From NCBI GenBank assembly GCA_012035435.1, contig JAAUPH010000188.1, positions 1 to 5,490 on the forward strand: DNA of 5,490 nt. The letters are read 5' to 3'. The stretch is from Sphingopyxis sp. (GTDB lineage Bacteria; Pseudomonadota; Alphaproteobacteria; Sphingomonadales; Sphingomonadaceae). Under the pieces are notes generated by a model. That model worked only from the letters and a program-made list of their open reading frames with translations, had not been told where the DNA came from and did no database searches. This document shows, piece after piece, positions 1-5,442 of this stretch (the first letter of the stretch is position 1; each line of letters starts with the position of its first letter). The translations under genes and the position numbers were made by a program.

Positions 1-784
1 GGGGACCGACACCGCCGACCGCGCGACCGCGATGGCGCGCGAGGTGCAGCAGGATTATGTCGCAGCGCTGCGCCCCGATGCGTTGAAAGGACGGCGCGTC
101 GGCGTGCTGATGGACCGCATCGGCGAGCGCGACGATATCCGCCGGTTGCTGGAAGCGGCGTTGGCGGTGATGATTGAGCAGGGCGCAGAGATTGTGCGGA
201 TTGACGACAGCCGGGCCGGTTTGGATGGGCTCGGCGATGCCGAATTTGCCGTGCTGTTGACCGAGTTCAAGGCTGGCCTGGAAAGCTATTTGGCGAGCGT
301 ACCGGGTCAGAATATCCCGCGCACGCTAAACGATCTGATCAAGTTCAATGTGGCTACAGCAGCCGAGCAGCGCTGGTTCGGACAGGATATTTTTGTCGCT
401 GCCAACGAAAAAACAGGACTTGATGATCCCGAATACATCGCCGCGCGTGACACGGCGGCGCGATTGGCGGGACCGGAGGGCATTGATCGGCTGCTCAGCA
501 CGCACAAGGTCGATCTGCTGATCGGCGTGACCAACGGGCCAGCGTGGACGATCGATCTGGTCAATGGCGACCATTTTGTTGGGCCATCCGCCAGCCAATT
601 GCCAGCAGTGGCGGGCTATCCGCATTTGACCGTGCCGATGGGCGCGGTCGAGGGTCTGCCCATCGGGATTTCGTTCATCGGCCCGCGCTGGGCCGATGCC
701 GAGGTGCTGGCCGCAGGATATGCCTATGAGCAGGCGAGCAAGCAGCGGGTGACACCGGGGTATCGGGCTGCGGTGGAGCCTTAG
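1..784 (+). CDS. Amidase-signature family hydrolase, C-terminal part (5' truncated by window edge)
   Basis: The reading frame is open from base 2 to the TAG at 782-784, giving about 260 visible residues. Ten residues (GTDTADRATA) precede the first in-frame ATG at 32. They look like the conserved interior of an amidase, so that ATG is not the start and the gene begins outside the window. The C-terminal end carries the usual amidase-signature pattern: a segment VDLLIGVTNGPAW, then GPSASQLPAVAGYPHLTVPMG, then GLPIGISFIG, and a final AAGYAYEQASKQR helix. Enzymes of this family hydrolyse amide bonds with a Ser-cisSer-Lys triad. Those residues lie N-terminal to the visible part, so activity and substrate cannot be judged. 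The tail resembles peptide-amidase (Pam)-like members more than GatA, but this is from memory of family sequences. It converges on the DUF2721 gene with a 42-base gap. Family confidence is high; substrate is unknown. Confidence 0.87.
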   Translation, partial: GTDTADRATAMAREVQQDYVAALRPDALKGRRVGVLMDRIGERDDIRRLLEAALAVMIEQGAEIVRIDDSRAGLDGLGDAEFAVLLTEFKAGLESYLASVPGQNIPRTLNDLIKFNVATAAEQRWFGQDIFVAANEKTGLDDPEYIAARDTAARLAGPEGIDRLLSTHKVDLLIGVTNGPAWTIDLVNGDHFVGPSASQLPAVAGYPHLTVPMGAVEGLPIGISFIGPRWADAEVLAAGYAYEQASKQRVTPGYRAAVEP

Positions 785-800
785 GGTCAGGACCCTAGGC
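778..800. repeat. Inverted repeat over the amidase stop codon, possible bidirectional 3'-end hairpin
   Basis: TAGGGTC (782-788) and GACCCTA (791-797) are perfect inverted copies two bases apart. Outside them GCC (778-780) pairs with GGC (798-800) if T781 is bulged. A realistic hairpin has a CAGG tetraloop and nine base pairs with one bulge. The amidase stop codon TAG forms the outer part of the 7-base arm. A second small stem, TCGCT-CAC-AGCGA, follows at 803-815. The position between convergent genes suits a shared transcription end. Neither strand has a T-run right after the stem, so a classical intrinsic terminator is not shown. Confidence 0.4.
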
Positions 801-826
801 CATCGCTCACAGCGACGCAGGAAAAA

Positions 827-1324
827 CTACCGCCGGTCTTTGCGCCGTTGCCAGCCCATTTCCTCAAGCTCCAGCAATTCTATCGGCACATGGATGGTGC
901 GGATCGCCAGCCGCACTTCGATCAGAAACAGGATCAGCGAGCCCAGCAGCAGCAGCATGGCCAGCGCGAATACCGCCGATACGGCAATACCGAGATCGAG
1001 CCGGAGCAGTTCCTGAAGAAACAAGAGCGTCACCAGCAAGCACACGGTGATGCCGCACCCGACCGCTGACAAGATGCTGTTGTTGATAACGTCCATCCGC
1101 CGATCGGCGGCGCGCAGTTCGGTGACGAGCCGCTCATGCTCCCTGCCCTCAGTCTCGGCCCAGCGGGTGATGAGGTCGCGCGAGCGATCAACGACGCGGG
1201 CGAGCCGACCGGTCAGAACATTGAGCAGCGCGCCGGTCGCGACGAGCAGAAACACCGGCGCAACCGACAGCTGGATCGTCTGCGCGATGATCCCGGTTTC
1301 GATCAGCGGCGGTGCCATGCTCAC
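827..1324 (-). CDS. DUF2721 family membrane protein
   Basis: This is a small integral membrane protein of unknown function, 165 residues from a GTG at 1324 (163 from the ATG at 1318). Three hydrophobic segments are visible at about residues 14-36, 83-104 and 112-136. Between the first two is a charged stretch starting GRLARVVDRSRDL (39-51), then an Arg/Glu-rich region to about 76. The N-terminal SVAPVFLLVATGALLNVLTGRLARVVDR pattern, long charged loop and paired C-terminal helices ending in FLIEVRLA are typical of the DUF2721 family, and the length is normal. The tail from about 150 is strongly charged and probably cytoplasmic. The GTG overlaps the alaC stop codon as GTGA, and GGGAG lies 10 bases before it, so I prefer GTG. 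The ATG six bases on is a real alternative. It is almost certainly cotranscribed and translationally coupled with alaC. Its role is not known. Confidence 0.86.
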   Translation of the reverse strand: MSMAPPLIETGIIAQTIQLSVAPVFLLVATGALLNVLTGRLARVVDRSRDLITRWAETEGREHERLVTELRAADRRMDVINNSILSAVGCGITVCLLVTLLFLQELLRLDLGIAVSAVFALAMLLLLGSLILFLIEVRLAIRTIHVPIELLELEEMGWQRRKDRR

Positions 1325-2532
1325 CCGACATTTGCTCCCGATATGTTGACGCCCTTGCTGGCCAGAAACTTGCGGACGTTGCGCGCGGCCTGGCGGATGC
1401 GTTGTTCATTTTCGACCATGGCGATACGCACAAAACCCTCGCCATCCTCGCCATAGCCGACGCCGGGCGCGACCGCGACATGCGCCTCGGTGAGGAGTTG
1501 TTTGGCAAACTCCAGACTGCCCATATCCTTGAGCGCGGGCGGCAGCGGCGCCCAGCAGAACATCGATGCGCGCGGCTTGGGGATATCCCACCCGGCGCGC
1601 GCGAAGCTGTCGATCAGCACATCGCGGCGCTTTTGATACAGCTCGCGGTTTTTCTCGACGATGTCCTGCGGACCATTCAATGCCGCGCAGGCGGCGGCCT
1701 GAATCGGGGTGAAAGCGCCATAGTCGAGATAGGATTTGACCCGCGTCAGCGCGGCGATGAGCCGCTTGTTCCCGACCGCAAACCCCATCCGCCAGCCCGC
1801 CATCGAATATGTTTTCGACATGGACGTAAATTCAATCGCAACATCCTTCGCGCCCTCGACCTGCAGGATCGATGGCGTCGGATTGCCGTCGTAGTACAGC
1901 TCGGAATAGGCGAGGTCGGAAATCACCCAGACCTTGTTCGCCTTGGCCCAAGCAACCAGCCGTTCGTAAAAGGCGAGGTCCACCGTTTCTGCGGTCGGGT
2001 TCGACGGATAGCCAACCACCAAGATGCTGGGGCGCGGGACGGTGAAGGCCATCGCGCGGTCGAGCGCGCGCCAGTAACTTTCGTCCGGAGTCGTCGGCAC
2101 GCTGCGGATCGTCGCGCCGGCGATGATGAAGCCAAAGGTGTGGATGGGATAGGCCGGATTGGGCGCGAGCACGACATCGCCGGGGCCGGTGATCGCGGTG
2201 GCAAGGCTGGCCAATCCCTCCTTGGACCCCATCGTCACGACAACTTCGCTTTCGGGATCGAGTTCGACGCCGAAACGGCGGCCATAATAATTGGCTTGCG
2301 CGCGGCGGAGGCCGGGAATGCCCTTCGACTGCGAATAGCCATGTGCGTCGGGCTTGGCTGCGACTTCGCACAATTTTTCGATCACATGCGGCGGCGGCGG
2401 CAAATCGGGGTTGCCCATGCCCAGGTCGATAATGTCTTCACCGCTGGCCCGCGCAGCCGCCCGCATCGCATTGACTTCAGCGATGACATAGGGCGGCAGG
2501 CGCTTGATGCGGTAAAATTCGTCGTCGGACAT
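1321..2532 (-). CDS. alaC: Alanine transaminase AlaC-type, class I/II PLP aminotransferase
   Basis: This is a 403-residue fold-type I PLP aminotransferase. The sequence closely follows what I recall of E. coli AlaC (YfdZ): an N-terminal RIKRLPPYV, then GEDIIDLGMGNPD (31-43), HGYSQSKGIP (64-73), GSKEGLA (102-108), PNPAYPIH (124-131), YPSNPTAE (175-182) and DLAYSELYYDG (206-216). The PLP-binding lysine is K240 in SMSKTYSMAGWRMG. Other expected cofactor or substrate contacts are N178, D206, Y209, R248 and the carboxylate-binding R369 in FVRIAM. AlaC makes alanine from pyruvate with glutamate as amino donor, in the cytoplasm. LL-diaminopimelate aminotransferase is the main alternative for this subfamily, but the motifs and length fit AlaC better. 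The ATG at 2532 gives the expected N-terminus; no strong Shine-Dalgarno precedes it. It is transcribed away from phaC and overlaps the DUF2721 start by four bases. Confidence 0.92.
   Translation of the reverse strand: MSDDEFYRIKRLPPYVIAEVNAMRAAARASGEDIIDLGMGNPDLPPPPHVIEKLCEVAAKPDAHGYSQSKGIPGLRRAQANYYGRRFGVELDPESEVVVTMGSKEGLASLATAITGPGDVVLAPNPAYPIHTFGFIIAGATIRSVPTTPDESYWRALDRAMAFTVPRPSILVVGYPSNPTAETVDLAFYERLVAWAKANKVWVISDLAYSELYYDGNPTPSILQVEGAKDVAIEFTSMSKTYSMAGWRMGFAVGNKRLIAALTRVKSYLDYGAFTPIQAAACAALNGPQDIVEKNRELYQKRRDVLIDSFARAGWDIPKPRASMFCWAPLPPALKDMGSLEFAKQLLTEAHVAVAPGVGYGEDGEGFVRIAMVENEQRIRQAARNVRKFLASKGVNISGANVG
1335..1339 (-). promoter_or_regulatory. Ribosome binding site inside the 3' end of alaC
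   Basis: On the minus strand GGGAG lies 10 bases before the GTG at 1324 and 16 before the ATG at 1318. The spacing favours the GTG start that overlaps the alaC stop codon. The site lies within alaC coding sequence, as expected for a coupled gene pair. Confidence 0.5.
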
Positions 2533-2560
2533 GAGCGTGGTTCAACTTTCCCTTCATTCC

Positions 2561-2571
2561 CTGCGCAGCAG
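2561..2571. promoter_or_regulatory. Candidate PhaR operator between alaC and phaC (CTGC-N3-GCAG)
   Basis: The 11 bases read CTGC-GCA-GCAG, an exact palindrome of the form CTGC-N3-GCAG. That is the site type described for the PHA-responsive repressor PhaR in Rhodobacter/Paracoccus-type bacteria. It lies 66 bases upstream of the phaC ATG and 28 bases upstream of the alaC ATG, so it could act on either gene. It is the only full CTGC-N3-GCAG I found by eye in the window. Binding by PhaR is inferred; phaR itself is not in the window. Confidence 0.45.
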
Positions 2572-2588
2572 CTATCGCGCGCCGGGAC

Positions 2589-2606
2589 TGCCTGCGCTAT
2601 AGGCAG
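2589..2606. promoter_or_regulatory. Inverted repeat around a CTATAG box in the alaC-phaC divergent region
   Basis: TGCCT (2589-2593) and AGGCA (2601-2605) are inverted copies seven bases apart; shifted by three, CTGC (2592-2595) and GCAG (2603-2606) also pair. CTATAG at 2597-2602 reads the same on both strands and resembles the -10 box often seen before alphaproteobacterial genes. It is about 35-40 bases upstream of phaC. I see no convincing -35 box on either strand, so the promoter call is tentative. Confidence 0.3.
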
Positions 2607-2626
2607 CACATCGGCACCATACCAGC

Positions 2627-2630
2627 GGGA
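2627..2630 (+). promoter_or_regulatory. Ribosome binding site of phaC
   Basis: GGGA lies seven bases before the ATG at 2638. It fixes the phaC start, because the reading frame stays open for another 442 codons upstream, antisense to alaC. Confidence 0.6.
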
Positions 2631-2637
2631 ACGACAT

Positions 2638-4410
2638 ATGGCGGACGAGCAGGACATATCCCCCTTTCCCGGTATGGCGCCGCTGCCGACGGCGGAAGAT
2701 GTCCAGCAATGGACCGAAGTCATGGTCCGCGCCCAGACAATGCTGGCCGAACATGCGATCAAAATGGCGAGCGCGTCCGCCACCACACCGGATCTGTCGA
2801 CATTGTTTGATCCGGCCCGGTGGCAGGCGCTGCCCGGAATGGCGGCGATGACGCAGGTCGCGGCCAACAGCTGGGCGCAGGGCATGGAAAATTGGCAGAA
2901 GATGCTGGGCGGTGATTTCACCGCACTGTCGCCTGCGCACGCGACCGACAAGCGTTTTGCCGCGCCGGAGTGGACCGACAATCCGGTCTTTGCGATCTTG
3001 CGGCAAAGCTATGCCGCCGTCGCCGAACAGATGCTGGGCGCAGCGGACATGATGGACGGCATTGACCCGGGGGTAAAAGCCAAGCTGCGCTTTGCGACGC
3101 AAAATCTGGTCGATGCCATGGCGCCCAGCAATTTGGCCTTCACCAACCCGCAGGTGATGGAACGCGCGATCGCGACGCGCGGAGAGAGTTTGCTCAAAGG
3201 GCTGGAACATCTGCTGGGCGATATGGCGCGTGGGCAGATGACGCATGTCGACCGCAGCGCCTTTACCATCGGTCAGAATATCGCCGCGACGCCGGGCAAG
3301 GTGGTGCATGAAACCCCGCTGTACCAGCTGATTCATTATGCCCCAACGACGCCGGATGTGCTCGCAGCGCCGCTGGTGGTGTTCCCGCCGTGGATCAACC
3401 GTTTCTATATCCTCGACCTCAATCCGGCCAAAAGTTTCGTCAAATATTGCGTCGACAATGGCATTTCGCTGTTCATGGTGTCGTGGAAGTCCGCCGATGC
3501 GAGTCTGAAAGATGTGGTCTGGGACGACTATATCGCGGCGCAGATCGACGCGATCGATACGGTCCGCGCCCGGCTGGATGTGCCTGCGGTCCATGCCATC
3601 GGCTATTGCGTGGCGGGCACGACGCTGGCGGCGACGCTGGCGGTGCTGGCAGCAAAGGGTGAGCCAGACAAGGTGGCGTCGGCCACGTTCTTCACCGCAC
3701 AGGTGGATTTTGAGCTGGCGGGCGATTTGAAACTGTTCGTTGATGAAGGGCAGCTCGCGCTGCTCGAACAGCTCTCGGCACCGGGCTTTCTCGACGGACG
3801 CTACATGGCGGCGACCTTCAACCTGCTGCGCGGGCGCGATCTCATCTGGAATTATGTCGTCAGCAATTATCTGATGGGACAGGACTATCCGGCCTTTGAC
3901 CTACTCTACTGGAATGGCGACACGACCAACCTGCCCGCGAAATGGCACCGCCAATATCTGACCGAGCTGTATCGCGACAACCGGCTGGTCGTGCCGGGAT
4001 CACTAAGCGCGCAGGGCGTGCCGATTGACCTGCGCAAGATCCAAACCCCAGCCTATGTGCAGGCAGGGCGCGAGGATCATATTGCGCCGGCGGAGAGCGT
4101 GTGGCGGATCATGCACCATCTGGCGGGCCCGAAAACCTTCGTGCTGGCCGGGTCAGGTCACATTGCCGGAGTGGTCAACCCGCCCGCGGCGGGAAAATAT
4201 CAATATTGGACCGGCGACAGCGATGCCCCCAGCCTGAGGGATTTCGTCGCAAGCGCGACCGAGACCAAGGGCAGCTGGTGGCCGCATTGGTTGCGATGGT
4301 TGCAGGGGCATGGCGCTGGCACGGTGCCCGCAAAGGGCGCTCGCATTCCCGGCGGCAAAGGCAATCCGGCGATAGAAGATGCCCCTGGCCGCTATGTGAA
4401 GGCGCCCTAA
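2638..4410 (+). CDS. phaC: Class I poly(3-hydroxyalkanoate) synthase
   Basis: PhaC joins (R)-3-hydroxyacyl-CoA units, usually 3-hydroxybutyryl-CoA, into polyester and releases CoA at the surface of the growing granule. The protein has 590 residues, close to the 589 of the Cupriavidus necator enzyme. The N-terminal synthase region runs to about 270 and ends with VVFPPWINRFYILDLNPAKS. The alpha/beta-hydrolase core follows: LFMVSWK (278-284), nucleophile elbow IGYCVAGTT with C324, FDLLYWNGDTTNLP with W425, YRDNRLV, GREDHIAP with D480, and GSGHIAGVVNPP with H508. Asp, His and Trp fall at the same numbers as the C. necator catalytic D480, H508 and W425. The end, GSWWPHW then APGRYVKAP, is typical. 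The elbow has Ala326 where C. necator has Gly. The ATG at 2638 is chosen because it has a Shine-Dalgarno and gives the family length. No separate phaA, phaB or phaE partner is seen, which fits class I. The phasin gene follows 111 bases downstream. Confidence 0.97.
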   Translation: MADEQDISPFPGMAPLPTAEDVQQWTEVMVRAQTMLAEHAIKMASASATTPDLSTLFDPARWQALPGMAAMTQVAANSWAQGMENWQKMLGGDFTALSPAHATDKRFAAPEWTDNPVFAILRQSYAAVAEQMLGAADMMDGIDPGVKAKLRFATQNLVDAMAPSNLAFTNPQVMERAIATRGESLLKGLEHLLGDMARGQMTHVDRSAFTIGQNIAATPGKVVHETPLYQLIHYAPTTPDVLAAPLVVFPPWINRFYILDLNPAKSFVKYCVDNGISLFMVSWKSADASLKDVVWDDYIAAQIDAIDTVRARLDVPAVHAIGYCVAGTTLAATLAVLAAKGEPDKVASATFFTAQVDFELAGDLKLFVDEGQLALLEQLSAPGFLDGRYMAATFNLLRGRDLIWNYVVSNYLMGQDYPAFDLLYWNGDTTNLPAKWHRQYLTELYRDNRLVVPGSLSAQGVPIDLRKIQTPAYVQAGREDHIAPAESVWRIMHHLAGPKTFVLAGSGHIAGVVNPPAAGKYQYWTGDSDAPSLRDFVASATETKGSWWPHWLRWLQGHGAGTVPAKGARIPGGKGNPAIEDAPGRYVKAP

Positions 4411-4441
4411 ATCTTTGATATAGATCGAATTGTCATATTTA

Positions 4442-4456
4442 TTGTGCACCGCACAA
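4442..4456. promoter_or_regulatory. Distal candidate PhaR operator upstream of the phasin gene
   Basis: TTGTGC-ACC-GCACAA is a perfect inverted repeat with 6-base arms and a 3-base centre. Its core TGC-N3-GCA (4445-4453) matches the PhaR-type half-site arrangement, although the flanking C/G of the stricter CTGC-N3-GCAG form is G/C here. It ends 65 bases before the phasin ATG, within an AT-rich segment upstream of the proposed promoter. Confidence 0.5.
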
Positions 4457-4463
4457 AAAATAG

Positions 4464-4491
4464 TTGAAAACCCGAATCGCTCCTATATTGT
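4464..4491 (+). promoter_or_regulatory. Probable phasin promoter
   Basis: TTGAAA at 4464-4469 is a fair -35 box. Downstream, TATATT (4484-4489, spacer 14) or TATTGT (4486-4491, spacer 16) could be the -10 box. Bases 4411-4470 are markedly AT-rich compared with the genes around them, which suits an active promoter with upstream A/T contacts. An alternative -35, TTGTCA at 4430-4435, has no good partner. The proximal palindrome at 4490-4500 overlaps the end of the -10 region, so a bound repressor would block initiation. Confidence 0.45.
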
Positions 4492-4500
4492 GCGCTGCAG
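4490..4500. promoter_or_regulatory. Proximal candidate PhaR operator at the phasin promoter
   Basis: The bases read GTGC-GCT-GCAG, a TGC-N3-GCA core at 4491-4499 that matches CTGC-N3-GCAG at 10 of 11 positions. The left flank is TTGTGC, the same half-site as in the distal palindrome. The two TGC half-sites start 46 bases apart. It ends 21 bases before the phasin ATG, next to the likely transcription start. Confidence 0.48.
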
Positions 4501-4504
4501 CATT

Positions 4505-4511
4505 AAAGGAG
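4505..4511 (+). promoter_or_regulatory. Strong ribosome binding site of the phasin gene
   Basis: AAAGGAG lies 10 bases before the ATG at 4522. It is the best Shine-Dalgarno match in the window and fits a protein made in large amounts. Confidence 0.8.
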
Positions 4512-4521
4512 CTTGTGACCC

Positions 4522-5337
4522 ATGGCCACGAAAATCGACTCGGCTGAAAAAGCCTTTGAAGCCGCCGGCGCCGAAGCTGCTGCGGTTACCAATGTTGTTG
4601 CTGACAAGGCCGCCGACGCGGTCGCCACTGTCACCAAGGCCGCGGCTCCTGCCGTGAAGGCCGTCAAGGTTGCCGCCAAAAAGGCTGCACCCGTCAAGGC
4701 CAAGACCGTCGCCGCTCCCAAAGCGAAGCCGGTTGCCCCCAAGAAGCCCGCGACGGTGAAGGCCGCCGCCAAGAAGGCTGCACCCGTCAAGGCGAAGGTC
4801 GCCAAGGTGAGCAAGCCCGTTCGTACCACCGCCACCAAGCTGGCCGCGACCTCGCCGGTTGCCGCCGCACAAAAGGGACTGAAGACCATGAACGACACCG
4901 TCAAGAAGTTCGCTGACGACGCGAAAACCCGTTTTGAAACCATGACCGCCGACATGAACGGCCGCTCGAAGGAAACGATGGAAAAGGCCAGCAAGCTCGC
5001 CGAAGAAGCCGTTGAATTCCAGAAGGCCAACATTGAAGCGATGGTCGAAGCCGGCAAGATTGCAGCCAAGGGCATGCAGCAGCTCGGCGAAGAAGGCGTT
5101 GCCTTTGGTCGCAAGAGCATTGAAGACATGACCGCTTCGGTCAAGGGCTACACCGCCGTCAAGACCCCGGTTGAGTTCTTCCAGATGTATGCCGAAAACA
5201 GCAAGAAGGCTTTCGACACCGCCGTTGCGCAGACGTCGAAGACCAGCGAAATGGTTGTGAAGATTGCCAATGACAGCTTCGCACCGATTTCGAACCGCGT
5301 TTCGGAGATCACCGCAAAGGTGAAGGCAGCCGCGTAA
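4522..5337 (+). CDS. Phasin family protein with histone-H1-like Lys/Ala/Pro N-terminal region
   Basis: Phasins coat polyhydroxyalkanoate granules and control their number and size. The protein has 271 residues. Residues 1-32 are an Ala-rich, mixed-charge helix. Residues 33-124 contain 21 Lys and one Arg, no Asp or Glu, and no aromatic residue, with KKAAPVKAK-type repeats like histone H1 tails. Residues about 118-268 form the phasin_2-type domain: an amphipathic helical run (MNDTVKKFADDAKTRFETM), EEAVEFQKANIEAMVEAGK, then TPVEFFQMYAE, and near the end NDSFAPISNRV. There is no signal peptide or membrane segment. The gene follows phaC, has its own promoter, a strong ribosome binding site and a strong terminator, as expected for an abundant protein under PhaR control. 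The basic part suggests nucleic-acid binding like Pseudomonas PhaF or Cupriavidus PhaM, but here it is N-terminal to the phasin domain. DNA binding is inferred. I leave the symbol empty because phaP numbering varies. Confidence 0.92.
   Translation: MATKIDSAEKAFEAAGAEAAAVTNVVADKAADAVATVTKAAAPAVKAVKVAAKKAAPVKAKTVAAPKAKPVAPKKPATVKAAAKKAAPVKAKVAKVSKPVRTTATKLAATSPVAAAQKGLKTMNDTVKKFADDAKTRFETMTADMNGRSKETMEKASKLAEEAVEFQKANIEAMVEAGKIAAKGMQQLGEEGVAFGRKSIEDMTASVKGYTAVKTPVEFFQMYAENSKKAFDTAVAQTSKTSEMVVKIANDSFAPISNRVSEITAKVKAAA
4672..4797 (+). repeat. Direct repeat of 33 bases inside the phasin gene
   Basis: Two copies, 4672-4704 and 4765-4797, differ at 2 of 33 bases and share an identical 20-base core (4681-4700 and 4774-4793). 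Both encode AAKKAAPVKAK, at residues 51-61 and 82-92, so the period is 31 codons (93 bases). The near identity at third codon positions suggests a fairly recent internal duplication or ongoing homogenisation of the basic region. Confidence 0.85.
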
Positions 5338-5354
5338 ATCGCGCTGCCTCTCCC

Positions 5355-5391
5355 GTCGGCGCGCGCTCCTCTCCCTCCCTAGCGCGCCGAC
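5355..5391 (+). other. GC-rich hairpin between the phasin stop codon and its terminator
   Basis: GTCGGCGCGC (5355-5364) and GCGCGCCGAC (5382-5391) are perfect 10-base inverted arms around a 17-base loop made mostly of C and T. No T-run follows, so it is not a terminator by itself. It may protect the 3' end of the phasin transcript or act with the following terminator. Confidence 0.6.
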
Positions 5392-5398
5392 CATGATC

Positions 5399-5442
5399 GA
5401 ACCGTCCGTCCCCCAGCGTGGGATGGGCGGTTCTTTCGTTTT
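5399..5442 (+). terminator. Rho-independent terminator of the phasin gene
   Basis: GAACCGTCCGTCCC (5399-5412) pairs with GGGATGGGCGGTTC (5420-5433) to give a 14-bp stem with two G-U wobbles and a 7-base loop. TTTCGTTTT (5434-5442) follows directly. The wobbles pair only in plus-strand RNA and would be A-C mismatches in minus-strand RNA, so the terminator points rightward, away from the phasin gene 62 bases upstream. Confidence 0.87.

Noticed and set aside
32..34. ATG at 32 as the start of a short complete 250-residue amidase
   Set aside because: The frame is open to the window edge, with family-like sequence before the ATG, and amidase-signature enzymes are about twice this length. The gene is cut by the window, not naturally short.
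492..500. TGC-N3-GCA matches inside coding sequence, here and at 1681-1689 and 3093-3101
   Set aside because: They lie within the amidase, alaC and phaC genes, away from promoters, and are about what chance gives for six fixed bases in this length of GC-rich DNA. They serve only as background for the intergenic sites.
1312..2637. A 442-codon open extension upstream of and in frame with phaC, antisense to all of alaC
   Set aside because: Its codons line up exactly with alaC codons on the other strand. It stays open simply because alaC lacks TTA, CTA and TCA codons, which are rare in GC-rich genes. The PhaC family length and the ribosome binding site place the start at 2638.
2382..2981. 199-codon minus-strand frame spanning the alaC start, the intergenic region and the phaC 5' end
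   Set aside because: It overlaps two well-supported genes and their control region, and shows no domain, repeat or hydrophobic pattern of a real protein.
2572..3594. 340-codon open frame on the minus strand opposite phaC
   Set aside because: It is in exact codon register with phaC, is rich in Arg and His, resembles no family I know, and has no ribosome binding site evidence. It follows from phaC codon bias.
4411..4441. Possible terminator just after phaC
   Set aside because: The segment is AT-rich but has no stem of useful length before a T-run. Read-through from phaC into the phasin gene remains possible.
4483..5394. 303-codon Gly/Leu-rich open frame on the minus strand opposite the phasin gene
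   Set aside because: It is again in codon register with the sense gene. The Gly/Leu richness is what GCC and AAG codons give when read in reverse complement. It also spans the phasin promoter and first hairpin.
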